Part shown: piece by piece, positions 53,601 through 60,628 of the stretch
Layout: each line of letters opens with the position of its first letter
Numbering within the stretch: the first letter of the stretch is position 1
From: Oligosphaera ethanolica
GTDB taxonomy: Bacteria > Verrucomicrobiota > Lentisphaeria > Oligosphaerales > Oligosphaeraceae
Length of the DNA: 64,000 bases
Reading direction: 5' to 3'
Assembly: GCF_030814695.1 (NCBI RefSeq)
Contig: NZ_JAUSVL010000001.1
Span: forward strand, 3,694,227 to 3,758,226
Notes under the pieces: generated by a model
Seen by the model: only the letters and a program-made list of their open reading frames with translations
Told to the model about the DNA's origin: nothing
Database searches by the model: none
Made by a program: the position numbers and the translations under genes

Positions 53601-55908
53601 CCTGTTCCACCGGTACTTCACGGCGAACCATGTCGTAATCCTCGAACACACCATCGAGCATACCAATCCGGCACTTGTGCAGGAGGAACGGGAAACAGGT
53701 GAGAAGTCCAGCCGCTTGTTCGTACCGTCCCGACTTGGTGAGATGGAAGACGCACTCGCCGAACCCGCGAACATTGTCCGTTTCCCATTCCTTCTTCGGG
53801 TTGGTTCCCTTGGCGGCGACAACGAAGTAGTCGGCGATCTCACCATGAACCTCGGTTGTCTGGCTCTGCGCCTCCGCGTCTCTGCACGAGACCGGTTCTC
53901 CGAACTGTTCGAACACCGCTTGGCGCAGTTGGCTGTGGGAGAAATCGAGTTGTCCGCCTCGACGGAGGAGATACCGGCGCAGTCCGCGTTCGATGCGCTG
54001 GGCCGTAGCCGCTGCGGTCGGCCCGAGTTTTCGGACAAGCAAGTCAGCCAGTTCGTGGCTAGCCATACCGACACGGCCATGGGCCAGATACAGGCACCAC
54101 CACTTCACGGCATCCGGCGCCTTCTCGTTGAACACTTCAAGCCGCTGCAGCACCCAACGGAACAGGGCTACCGTGTCAGGGAAGTCGCGGGACATCGAGG
54201 CTATGCGCGCAGGCACGATCACATTCAGGTCGTTGCCACCCAGTGTCCGCAGTTCGTTCAGCATCACGAGCAGGTACAGCGGATTGCGCGCTTGCGGGAT
54301 GGCGCACAACGCATCCAGATGCTGGCGGTCCAGTTCGTGGCAGTACTCCTTGAGGTAGTCGACGACAATGGTGCGAATATCGCCTTCCGTCAGCGGGCCG
54401 AGCGGCACGCGCAGCGGCGCCGGTTGGCGCGTGGCGAGAGCGCGGAGGACGCGCTGTTCGGCGCTTTCAGCAAACCCGGCCGACGGTGAACCGCTGGCTT
54501 GCAATCCCGCCTTCAGGCGATCCGGACCGGCTGAAGCCGGCACTGCTAACGGGGGTGCCACCTCAACACAACTGACGACCACCCGCACCCCCGGCCCCAG
54601 ACGATTCGGGAGCCAATGGAGATCGTGTCCATCCGTGAGTTGATTGAGCGCGTCGATCAGGATGACGATGCGGCGTTCGCCCGCGTAGTCGCCGAGACGT
54701 TGCCGTAGTCGTACGCATAGGCTGTCGAAATCGCGTCTTGTTTCTTCGCCTTTCCTCTGCCCGTCTGCGGGCCAGGCGATGCCGCTGCGGTCGAGTTCTC
54801 CGATCAGGCGTTCAACGAGCGTATGGGCTGTTGCGGAGCGTTCCGTGGCACCGACAAAGTGCTTGACGACCAGTGGTGTGTGAACAGCGAGTGGCGAACT
54901 GGGATCAGTGGATGGGGATTCGGCGAGTTTGGCGAGTTTGGCGAGAAGGGCGGACTTGCCTTGGCCCGGCGCGGCAGCAACCACGGCGAGGCGCGGAGCG
55001 TTTTCGTCAGTCGAGGCCAGGAAGTCCGTCAGTTGCCCCAGCTCCTGCGTTCGGCCTTGGAACCAGCGCAGACGGGTTTGGGCAAAAGCGTCCATCTGTT
55101 CACGTTCGGCATCCAGGGTGTCTTGTGGAGGCGGCTTGGCGAGCGCCACAAGTTTGGCCGCAAGGTCGGGGGGGACGGGCCTGGATTCGTCTGTGTATCG
55201 CGGATCAGCATCGGGATCGGCATCGAGCGCCCGCCGCCAGACGTCCTTGCCCACGTAGCGTTCGTCGCGCAGCACGCCCGACCAGAGATCGTCTAGGACG
55301 AGGTGGCCAAAGGCGTCGAGGTCCTCGAAAGACTTCCCGGTCCAGCGGGGGGTGTAGGAGCGCACCGGGCGACCGCAGGTACGGATATCGGCTTTGAGCT
55401 GTTCCAGGTTACGGCAGGAAATGGGGTCGGTATCGACGAACTCGCCGTGGATGGCCGGATCGGTATGCGGCGGTTCGGGGACAAGCGTCACTCGAAAGTA
55501 GAAGCTGCTGCGACGGAGGACCCGGCGGCTGAGGACGGCGTGGCGGATCTCCATGTCGGTGACGGATCGTCCGCCCCAGAGCTTGCGATCCTCGCCGTCC
55601 CTGATCTCGTGCGGTTGGGGCACCCAGCCGTAGCGCTGGCCGAGCATACAGACGAAGAACGGCTCGACGCGGTCAATCCATCGCTTGCAGTATTCCCAGG
55701 AGTTGGCCTTCTCCCCATCGACTCCGGTCTCCGGCACGCCCCAGCGCAGGTCCACGTCGAAGAAAACCAGCCCCAACTGTTCGACCCGCTCGCGCAGTTC
55801 CGGGAAGACGACTGTGACCAGATGATCACGCTCCGCGTGCATGTCGCGGAACGTGGAGGAGATGAAAACGCGGACAGACTCGTTGGCGACGGGCATCGAC
55901 ATTGCCAT
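50605..55908 (-). CDS. DUF4062-NACHT-diverged WD40 protein, 1767 aa (locus B)
   Basis: The start at 55908 overlaps the stop of the pseudokinase-trypsin gene (TAATG), with GGAG upstream, so translation is coupled. DUF4062 spans roughly residues 10-130 (RVFISSTFRDMHAERDHLVT, VDLRWGVPETG, MLGQRYGWVPQ). Walker A APGQGKS is at residues 313-319 and a Walker B-like RIVILIDALNQLTDGHD follows, then a helical NACHT region. The C-terminal ~850 residues form diverged WD40 blades (LVLDGHSADVTGTIELPNGK, ISWADDGMCILWDLESGR, LDGHTDIILGM), much less alike than in the neighbouring gene. Around 53864 a short repeat-like segment is translated as SCRDAEAQSQ. It is predicted as a sensor/effector ATPase working with the protease module upstream. 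Confidence 0.88.
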   Translation of the reverse strand: MAMSMPVANESVRVFISSTFRDMHAERDHLVTVVFPELRERVEQLGLVFFDVDLRWGVPETGVDGEKANSWEYCKRWIDRVEPFFVCMLGQRYGWVPQPHEIRDGEDRKLWGGRSVTDMEIRHAVLSRRVLRRSSFYFRVTLVPEPPHTDPAIHGEFVDTDPISCRNLEQLKADIRTCGRPVRSYTPRWTGKSFEDLDAFGHLVLDDLWSGVLRDERYVGKDVWRRALDADPDADPRYTDESRPVPPDLAAKLVALAKPPPQDTLDAEREQMDAFAQTRLRWFQGRTQELGQLTDFLASTDENAPRLAVVAAAPGQGKSALLAKLAKLAESPSTDPSSPLAVHTPLVVKHFVGATERSATAHTLVERLIGELDRSGIAWPADGQRKGEETRRDFDSLCVRLRQRLGDYAGERRIVILIDALNQLTDGHDLHWLPNRLGPGVRVVVSCVEVAPPLAVPASAGPDRLKAGLQASGSPSAGFAESAEQRVLRALATRQPAPLRVPLGPLTEGDIRTIVVDYLKEYCHELDRQHLDALCAIPQARNPLYLLVMLNELRTLGGNDLNVIVPARIASMSRDFPDTVALFRWVLQRLEVFNEKAPDAVKWWCLYLAHGRVGMASHELADLLVRKLGPTAAATAQRIERGLRRYLLRRGGQLDFSHSQLRQAVFEQFGEPVSCRDAEAQSQTTEVHGEIADYFVVAAKGTNPKKEWETDNVRGFGECVFHLTKSGRYEQAAGLLTCFPFLLHKCRIGMLDGVFEDYDMVRREVPVEQVRRLGPWADFFREKAHILRRESKEWPAQKIFLQLAIEHAGNSPLSGAAKEWQDDNGCEWTLLYDMNRPSRLYFDPCQLVLDGHSADVTGTIELPNGKLISWADDGMCILWDLESGRNLETFKDFGTKNNWLVGEPGALFLPEGQVLLWANRPEIRLLDLASCKQREVFRHHGRNWSDVRGVLPYRDGLFVSWGEDCCVRVWRLDSGEELRCLQTRDWVKGGMFLQDGRFLGWGGEDCEHALYIWDLETGRECAKMLGHTGKIRAVIQMPSGHILSRADNDTYRIWTTEGIEIPRAEFPEETAFHLQTLMGIPVSGQVRQGENGLRGVPHNRSVVKMINEKAPFSYPSCHADGFVLRANHDTVLWDSEYLYTLKADGLVMWRFLLAEEVTNAQEFGPLGGLIDLPDTGICFWAGKSGWIHSSDGVFRLDGHTDIILGMRQLSGKHNHSLLSWSQDGTLRIWNARTGASEHVLYGHNGRIKHADELSDGRILSRGWLWTSTRMYGEYQQDDSTVRVWQVPKPEQETAPENIAIHGMVCTQENRAMAYGVSRTPAGTRNSLWLVDADADLKVRSLPSLSGEVTKARATSDGKHVATLSKHPYSLAFWDATTGEKLAEHEIHGSVWGLASKWENLFATVAGDAITYWRPNTGLLRSFALDADCEEIRALPDERLLFYPKSGTPSVISPNSDTVVHLENCSQPAEGGVLLNENTWVAWTAHTIHVWELCTGRELASLSGMRFPETNFLRDEPWLAYQPEESVKALSNGLLLWSVPYSRYSFSGEEWLGSLGVWNYKTKASVILEKEDAISSAFETIAGSIVALPLNGNDARLFDINTGALTRRIRHDTNVMGGFHIGDGEIVTWAKDGCFSRWQSCTGRLLAQTYLPNAETLSPRSLRVCLVKGARSPLLQCLAGPQLALLDLWANPPQWVLWHCEYDISNCVQTSLDTYLLTEPCGVHILRLSQNNIARSLAVPRLVEANGAEKSSPRQGPSLSQLSGWFMA
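53864..53892. repeat. In-frame dispersed repeat in the DUF4062-NACHT gene
   Basis: CTCTGCGCCTCCGCGTCTCT followed by GCACGAGAC is the same style of 'ctctgcgcctc' sequence found at 5998-6030, here translated as VSCRDAEAQSQ. Confidence 0.45.
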
Positions 55909-58900
55909 TACTTGCTCCTCACCGCCTTCCGGCGTTCCTGGGCGAGTTCGTATTCGAGCCAGTTGGCCTGACAGGTGTCGAGGGCGAGGTTGTACCAGTT
56001 GATGGCGGCCTCGCGGTCCTGGTCGCGCTCGGCGCGGAGACCGAGGGCGAGGCCGAGGGTGATCGTCTCGGGGCGCTTGCCCGCGACGGATTTCAACGCC
56101 TCCTGGGGGTCGGTGGTGCCGAGAAGGCAGTCGGCGATCTGCCGGTACCAGCCGTTGGCGATGCCGGCGCGGAATTCAGCGAGGGCCTTTGCCTCGGCCG
56201 CCTTGTTGCCGGCAAGTCCGATGGCCTGGCAGCGGAGGAGGCCAACCCCCAGAATGTTGGCGCTCTCGCGGTGCGGGAGGGCAAGGTAGCGGTCGCAGGC
56301 AATGCGGACCCGCTCCCATTCCCCGCGCTGGGCGGCGTGGAAGACTTTGGGTAGGAGGTCGAACTTGGCGGTGCCCGGATTGGCGGCGGGAGCGGCGGGG
56401 CTTCCGTCGAGAAGGACTCCCTCGAAGGCGGCCAGCATTTCCTTGCCGGTGGCGGGCTGGGGGCGGGCGGATGGGGGAGCGGGGACCTGCCGACCATGGT
56501 CCCCGGCATGCCAGAGGGAGCAGCGCAGCAAATAGGAGGTGAGTTTGTCTTCGGGGGGAATGGCGCCGAGCGCGATCCGAAAGCGTTCGTGCGCGGTCGC
56601 CGGGTCGCGGTTGGCCTGGGCCATGGTGCCGTCGATCCAGAGCGCGTTGGCCAGTTCGGGGGCGGACTCGGCCTGCTCCGCCGCCGTTCCGGGCGCGAGG
56701 GTGCCTTCGAGCATACGGACGCCCTGGCCGTAGGGTTCGAGCGGGGAGTGCCAGGGCGCGTCGAGCAGCAGGGCGCGGGCGGCCCGGTCCGGCTCGGGCA
56801 CACCGGCACGCCAGTCGTGCCAGTAGCGCAGGAGGTGGACAAAGCCTACTTCGGGGTCTAGGACGGCGAGCCGCTCCAGGAGGCGGTGCCCTTCCGGGGT
56901 GAAGCCGTCGGGGGTGTAGCAGAGGATGGCCGCCATTTGGGCGACCTCCGGATTGGCGGCCACCCCGGGAACAGAGGCGAGTCCTCTTGCGGTGGCCCAG
57001 TCGCCGGCATCGGCCGCCGCCAGGGCGGTGCGCATTTCGGGTTCGAACGCTTCGGGGGGCAACCCGTCCCAGACCGGAACATCATGGCGCACTTTCTGGA
57101 GAAAACCGTTGGCGAGATCGATCGGAAGCAGTCTCCCCATGGCCGTCTGGAGGCCGCCGCCAGGGCGGTTGTGGAGCTGGGAAGCGATCCCGACGACATA
57201 GCCGTCCAGGTCCAGGACAGGCCCTCCGCTGTTGCCGGGGTGAAGATCGGCATCGGTGGCTATGGCATCGGCGAAAACGCGGGTGACGCTGCCTTCGGAG
57301 GCGCGGGCGAGCGCTCGGGTGTCCGCGTTTCCGTCGCGTCCGCTGGAGTAGCCCAGTGCCAGGACCCGGGTGCCGCGGACGGGCGGTTCCCCGGCTCGGA
57401 GGGGGATGGGGACGGCCCCCTCGGGGAGCAGGTCGATCTTCAGCACGGCGACGTCGTCCTGCATCCAGGAGGCAAGGGCGGTGGGGACGTCCTGCGGCGG
57501 CACCATCACCCCGGCGACAACCACGTTCCGGTGGACGTTGCCGCTGGCATAGGCGGTGTCGAGACGGTACTTGTCCTCCGCTTTGTCGCTGTTATTCCCA
57601 GTGCTCAGGGGGCGGAAAGCTTCGTCGCCATCGAACCAGAGCCGGTAGGTGACTCCGAACCGGAAACCAAGTCTCCTCCGCCGGAGTTCGGCATAGGCAT
57701 CGGCGACCTCCGACTCTCCCAGCCATGGGGTGACGACGTGGCGGTTGGTGAGGAGATGGCCTTCCGAAGTCACCAGGAACGCGGTCCCTTCACAGGACGC
57801 AATGGCCAGCCGCCTGCCGTCGATCTCCAGCCACCCTTCGGTCTGGACGAAGGCGACCGACCGGCTGTAGCGGGCGAGGACGGCCTGGGCACGCTGCTCG
57901 GGGGATGCCTGCCGGATATCGGCCAGCGCCTGGCGCACGGCCTCTTTGGCGGAGGCGTCGACAAAGCCCTGCCCGTCGCGGACCAGGCTCTCCACTTTCG
58001 CGACAGCCGCGCTGGTGGTCCGCCGCGTCTCGTCGATCCCGGTGGAGAAGCGGTGGTACAGCACGGTGCCGAGGACGACCGCCACGACAACAAGCGCCGC
58101 CGCGACGGCCAAGACCCGGTTTAGCAGCCGCCGGTTGCGCCCGGGGTCCTTCTCGAATCTCGCCCACTTGGCAAGGTCCGCGTCGTCTACCGCAGCCAGA
58201 GCGGCGAGCACGGAATCGGCGGAGGATGGACGCTTGCTGGGATCGTCCTCGACCATCTGGCGCAGCAAGGCGCTCAGCTTGCGGTGCAGGACGACCGGCT
58301 CGAAGCGATGGTAGATGCCGTCCGCGAGTGCCTGATAGTCGTCGTGCTGGTCGGTGCCCGTGAAAAGGTCGAGGAAGAGATGCCCCAGCGACCACAGGTC
58401 GCTGCGTTGGTCCAGCAGGCGCTCGGCATTCAGGTCCGGGTGCAGGCGGCGCAGGCGGGCGGCATCCGGGCCGTCGTCGTCGGTCGCGAGAGGCATAAAG
58501 CGGGTGAGTTTGGGATCCAGCCGGACCTGCAACACACCTGCCGCATCCCGGACCAGCAGAAAGTCGTCCAGAGTCATGAAAGGCATCAGATGCCCCGCCT
58601 CGTGCAGGGCCGCCACGCACCGTGCCATTCCCTGCATGAGCTCGAGGCACGGCCGGCGCTGCCGGGGATCGCGGAACAGGCGGTCGGGACCAAGCATATC
58701 TCCCCAGGAACGGACCTCCTCCCAGGGGGTGGCGCGCAGGGCGGTGGCGCTGTCGAGCAGGCGGAAGTCGAGCGTCGGAACGACGAGTTCGGCGGGGGCG
58801 GCAGCCACTTTCCCGAGAATCGCGCGGGCCCGCTCCAGAACGTCGTCCCCATTCCCGGATAGGTGGTAGAGGCGCAGGCAGACGTGCCGACCGTCGGCCT

Positions 58901-59069
58901 CTCGCCGGGCCCGCCAGACGCTGTAGCCGAGGCGTTCGCGCACCAACCCGAGCAACTCGTAGCCGGGCACGGCGCGTTGCGTGGCGGGCAATGCCGTGCC
59001 GCAGGCGGGGCAGACCTCGACCGTTTCGGCCACGCGCTGGCCGCAGTCAGGGTTGGTGCAGATTCGCAT
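55908..59069 (-). CDS. Zinc ribbon-pseudokinase-TM-trypsin protein, 1053 aa (locus B)
   Basis: The ATG at 59069 lies 15 bases after the VWA stop, with AGGGG upstream. A zinc ribbon is formed by C4, C9, C20 and C23. A kinase-like domain follows (~30-300) with FEPVVLHRKLSALLRQMVED and DPSKRPSSAD. HRD and DFG are replaced (LMPFMTLDDFLL, VRLDPKLTRF), so it is predicted to be inactive. The TM helix is VLAVAAALVVVAVVLGTVLY (~320-340). The trypsin-like triad is H444 (TNRHVVTPW), D538/539 (MQDDVAVLKI) and S614 (GNSGGPV). A helical C-terminus follows, without the M48 domain present in the locus A protein. Its stop overlaps the next start. The trypsin domain is predicted to be external and the pseudokinase cytoplasmic. 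Confidence 0.87.
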   Translation of the reverse strand: MRICTNPDCGQRVAETVEVCPACGTALPATQRAVPGYELLGLVRERLGYSVWRARREADGRHVCLRLYHLSGNGDDVLERARAILGKVAAAPAELVVPTLDFRLLDSATALRATPWEEVRSWGDMLGPDRLFRDPRQRRPCLELMQGMARCVAALHEAGHLMPFMTLDDFLLVRDAAGVLQVRLDPKLTRFMPLATDDDGPDAARLRRLHPDLNAERLLDQRSDLWSLGHLFLDLFTGTDQHDDYQALADGIYHRFEPVVLHRKLSALLRQMVEDDPSKRPSSADSVLAALAAVDDADLAKWARFEKDPGRNRRLLNRVLAVAAALVVVAVVLGTVLYHRFSTGIDETRRTTSAAVAKVESLVRDGQGFVDASAKEAVRQALADIRQASPEQRAQAVLARYSRSVAFVQTEGWLEIDGRRLAIASCEGTAFLVTSEGHLLTNRHVVTPWLGESEVADAYAELRRRRLGFRFGVTYRLWFDGDEAFRPLSTGNNSDKAEDKYRLDTAYASGNVHRNVVVAGVMVPPQDVPTALASWMQDDVAVLKIDLLPEGAVPIPLRAGEPPVRGTRVLALGYSSGRDGNADTRALARASEGSVTRVFADAIATDADLHPGNSGGPVLDLDGYVVGIASQLHNRPGGGLQTAMGRLLPIDLANGFLQKVRHDVPVWDGLPPEAFEPEMRTALAAADAGDWATARGLASVPGVAANPEVAQMAAILCYTPDGFTPEGHRLLERLAVLDPEVGFVHLLRYWHDWRAGVPEPDRAARALLLDAPWHSPLEPYGQGVRMLEGTLAPGTAAEQAESAPELANALWIDGTMAQANRDPATAHERFRIALGAIPPEDKLTSYLLRCSLWHAGDHGRQVPAPPSARPQPATGKEMLAAFEGVLLDGSPAAPAANPGTAKFDLLPKVFHAAQRGEWERVRIACDRYLALPHRESANILGVGLLRCQAIGLAGNKAAEAKALAEFRAGIANGWYRQIADCLLGTTDPQEALKSVAGKRPETITLGLALGLRAERDQDREAAINWYNLALDTCQANWLEYELAQERRKAVRSK

Positions 59070-59084
59070 GCTTTATTCCCCTAT

Positions 59085-59720
59085 CTATTGCCCTGCCAGG
59101 ATCAGGGCTATCAGCAGATTGTCGAAGTTGTCGACATTTATACAGATATCCGCGAGAGGTCCGAGCGACGCCATATTCGCCTTGGAGCCGACCCCGATGA
59201 TGCAGAGGCTGGCGTAACGGTTGGGAAAGGACTTCTTGATGCTCTCTACCAGTCCCGGGTCGGACGAATTGTCCTGGCCGCTCGTGACGATGATGATGTT
59301 CTTGGCATATTTGCCGGATAGAGATTTTTCCTTCTCCATGCACTCCAACAGCCCCCTGCCGATGGCGGTGTACACGGAAGAGTTTTTGTACTTCGGGTGG
59401 GGCATGGTCGCGATCTGCTTGACGACCCGCTGGATTGCCTCTTCGTCGTCGCACTTGAAGAACGGCATTCCGGTGTAGTCATCGTCCCCGCCGAAGAAGT
59501 TGACGCAAAGCCAGTCGGACCGGCAGGCCGGGTTGTTTTGGGCGCGGACATAGTAGGCCGTAATGAACTTGATGGCGGCGAGGCGCTCCTTCTGGAAATC
59601 CTCCTCGGACACCGAGCTGGTGGCGCCCAGGAGCAGGCAGTTGATCATGGGAGTGGAGGCCGTGGCCGTGGTCCCGGCCAGGACGATGGCGAGAAGAAAC
59701 AGTTTCCGCAGCATTTTCAT
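59085..59720 (-). CDS. Secreted VWA-like protein with degenerate MIDAS, 211 aa (locus B)
   Basis: The start at 59720 gives a good signal peptide (MKMLRKLFLLAIVLAGTTATA). The fold aligns with the locus A VWA protein along its length (AAIKFITAYYVRAQ, SDWLCVNFFGGDDDYTGMPF, TMPHPKYKNSSVYTAI, VGVGSKANMASLGPLADI). The metal site is lost: DASGS becomes GATSS, the GTA Thr region becomes KNSSVYTA and VTDGQD becomes VTSGQD. It may therefore bind its partner without metal, or act as a pseudo-VWA counterpart. It is the third gene of locus B. Confidence 0.82.
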   Translation of the reverse strand: MKMLRKLFLLAIVLAGTTATASTPMINCLLLGATSSVSEEDFQKERLAAIKFITAYYVRAQNNPACRSDWLCVNFFGGDDDYTGMPFFKCDDEEAIQRVVKQIATMPHPKYKNSSVYTAIGRGLLECMEKEKSLSGKYAKNIIIVTSGQDNSSDPGLVESIKKSFPNRYASLCIIGVGSKANMASLGPLADICINVDNFDNLLIALILAGQ

Positions 59721-59787
59721 GGAATGGAAGCTCCGTTGTGGCATGGATTGCATGGATGCGGGGGGTGGCAGGTGCCGACGCCTCGGT

Positions 59788-60558
59788 TCAGCCGCCGAAC
59801 GCGGCCAGGTCGGCGAGCGCCTTGCGCGCCGTCTTGACATCACGCGCGTCAAGCTCAGCCTTGGCACCGAGTTCGGCCAAAGTCCCGAGGGCCTTTGCCA
59901 TCCCTTCCGGGGGGGCTTTGTCCTTCCCAATCTCGGCGAGGAAGACGCTTGCCGTCCGCAGGCCGCCGAGGATCAGATCGGCAGAGGGGAGTTCCGCCGT
60001 TTCGGCCGCCGTCAGGGCCAGAAGAGTGCTTTCGGTCCATTCCCCCAGCCGATAGTGGACGAGCTGCCCCTCCGCCTCCACGAAGGCTTCGAGCCACTGG
60101 TCGAGGATGGGGATGGCGGCCTTGCGAACCGCGTCGAAGTCCCCGGATCTGGCCACGTCGGCGGTGTGGCTCACCGCGATGGCCAGTCCGGCGGGTGCCC
60201 CGGTGGCCTGGAATCCACCGATCAGGCTCACCGCCGTCTGCTGCACGCGCTTGCTGTCGGCGGCCGTGACAGCCACCTTCAGGTCGGCCATGAGCATGCC
60301 CAGCTTGAGCGAGCCGCTCTCGCGGGAGACGCTGGTGGAGAACCCATAGGTCGGATCGCCCTTCCCGGCGGGGAGAGCGGCCGTCAGTTCGGCGGCGGAT
60401 ACATGCCGGAGCAGATTGCCGAGCATCAGCGTGGAGTCGGGCACGGCCAGCAGACTTCCTTCCCCGGCCGGGGCAAAGGGGGCCTTGCCGTTGTCCGGCG
60501 GCGCGGCAAGGGCGTAGAGCCCGATGCTGGCGGTGATGGCGAGCAGAATCCGTTTCAT
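59788..60558 (-). CDS. Secreted protein of unknown family, 256 aa (locus B module ii)
   Basis: The signal peptide is MKRILLAITASIGLYALAA. The mature part is helical and aligns with the locus A protein at 41172 (DSTLMLGNLLRHVSAAELTA, LKLGMLMADLKVAVTAADSK, EGQLVHYRLGEWTESTLLAL). It lies between the M48 and VWA genes. No known domain is recognised. Its conservation in both loci suggests it is a core component. Confidence 0.8.
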   Translation of the reverse strand: MKRILLAITASIGLYALAAPPDNGKAPFAPAGEGSLLAVPDSTLMLGNLLRHVSAAELTAALPAGKGDPTYGFSTSVSRESGSLKLGMLMADLKVAVTAADSKRVQQTAVSLIGGFQATGAPAGLAIAVSHTADVARSGDFDAVRKAAIPILDQWLEAFVEAEGQLVHYRLGEWTESTLLALTAAETAELPSADLILGGLRTASVFLAEIGKDKAPPEGMAKALGTLAELGAKAELDARDVKTARKALADLAAFGG

Positions 60559-60628
60559 CTCTTGTTTCCCCTTGGTTGCGGTGTTGGCATACGTCGTCCT
60601 TCGCCTTGGGAGGCGGATTTCATACTGG

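Noticed and set aside
53554-54489. Plus-strand frame of 311 codons
   Set aside because: Antisense to the NACHT region of the 50605-55908 gene. No motif or ribosome-binding site.
59721-59930. Longer N-terminus for the locus B VWA protein
   Set aside because: The upstream extension is Arg/Pro-rich and overlaps the end of the preceding gene. The internal Met at 59720 gives a clear signal peptide.
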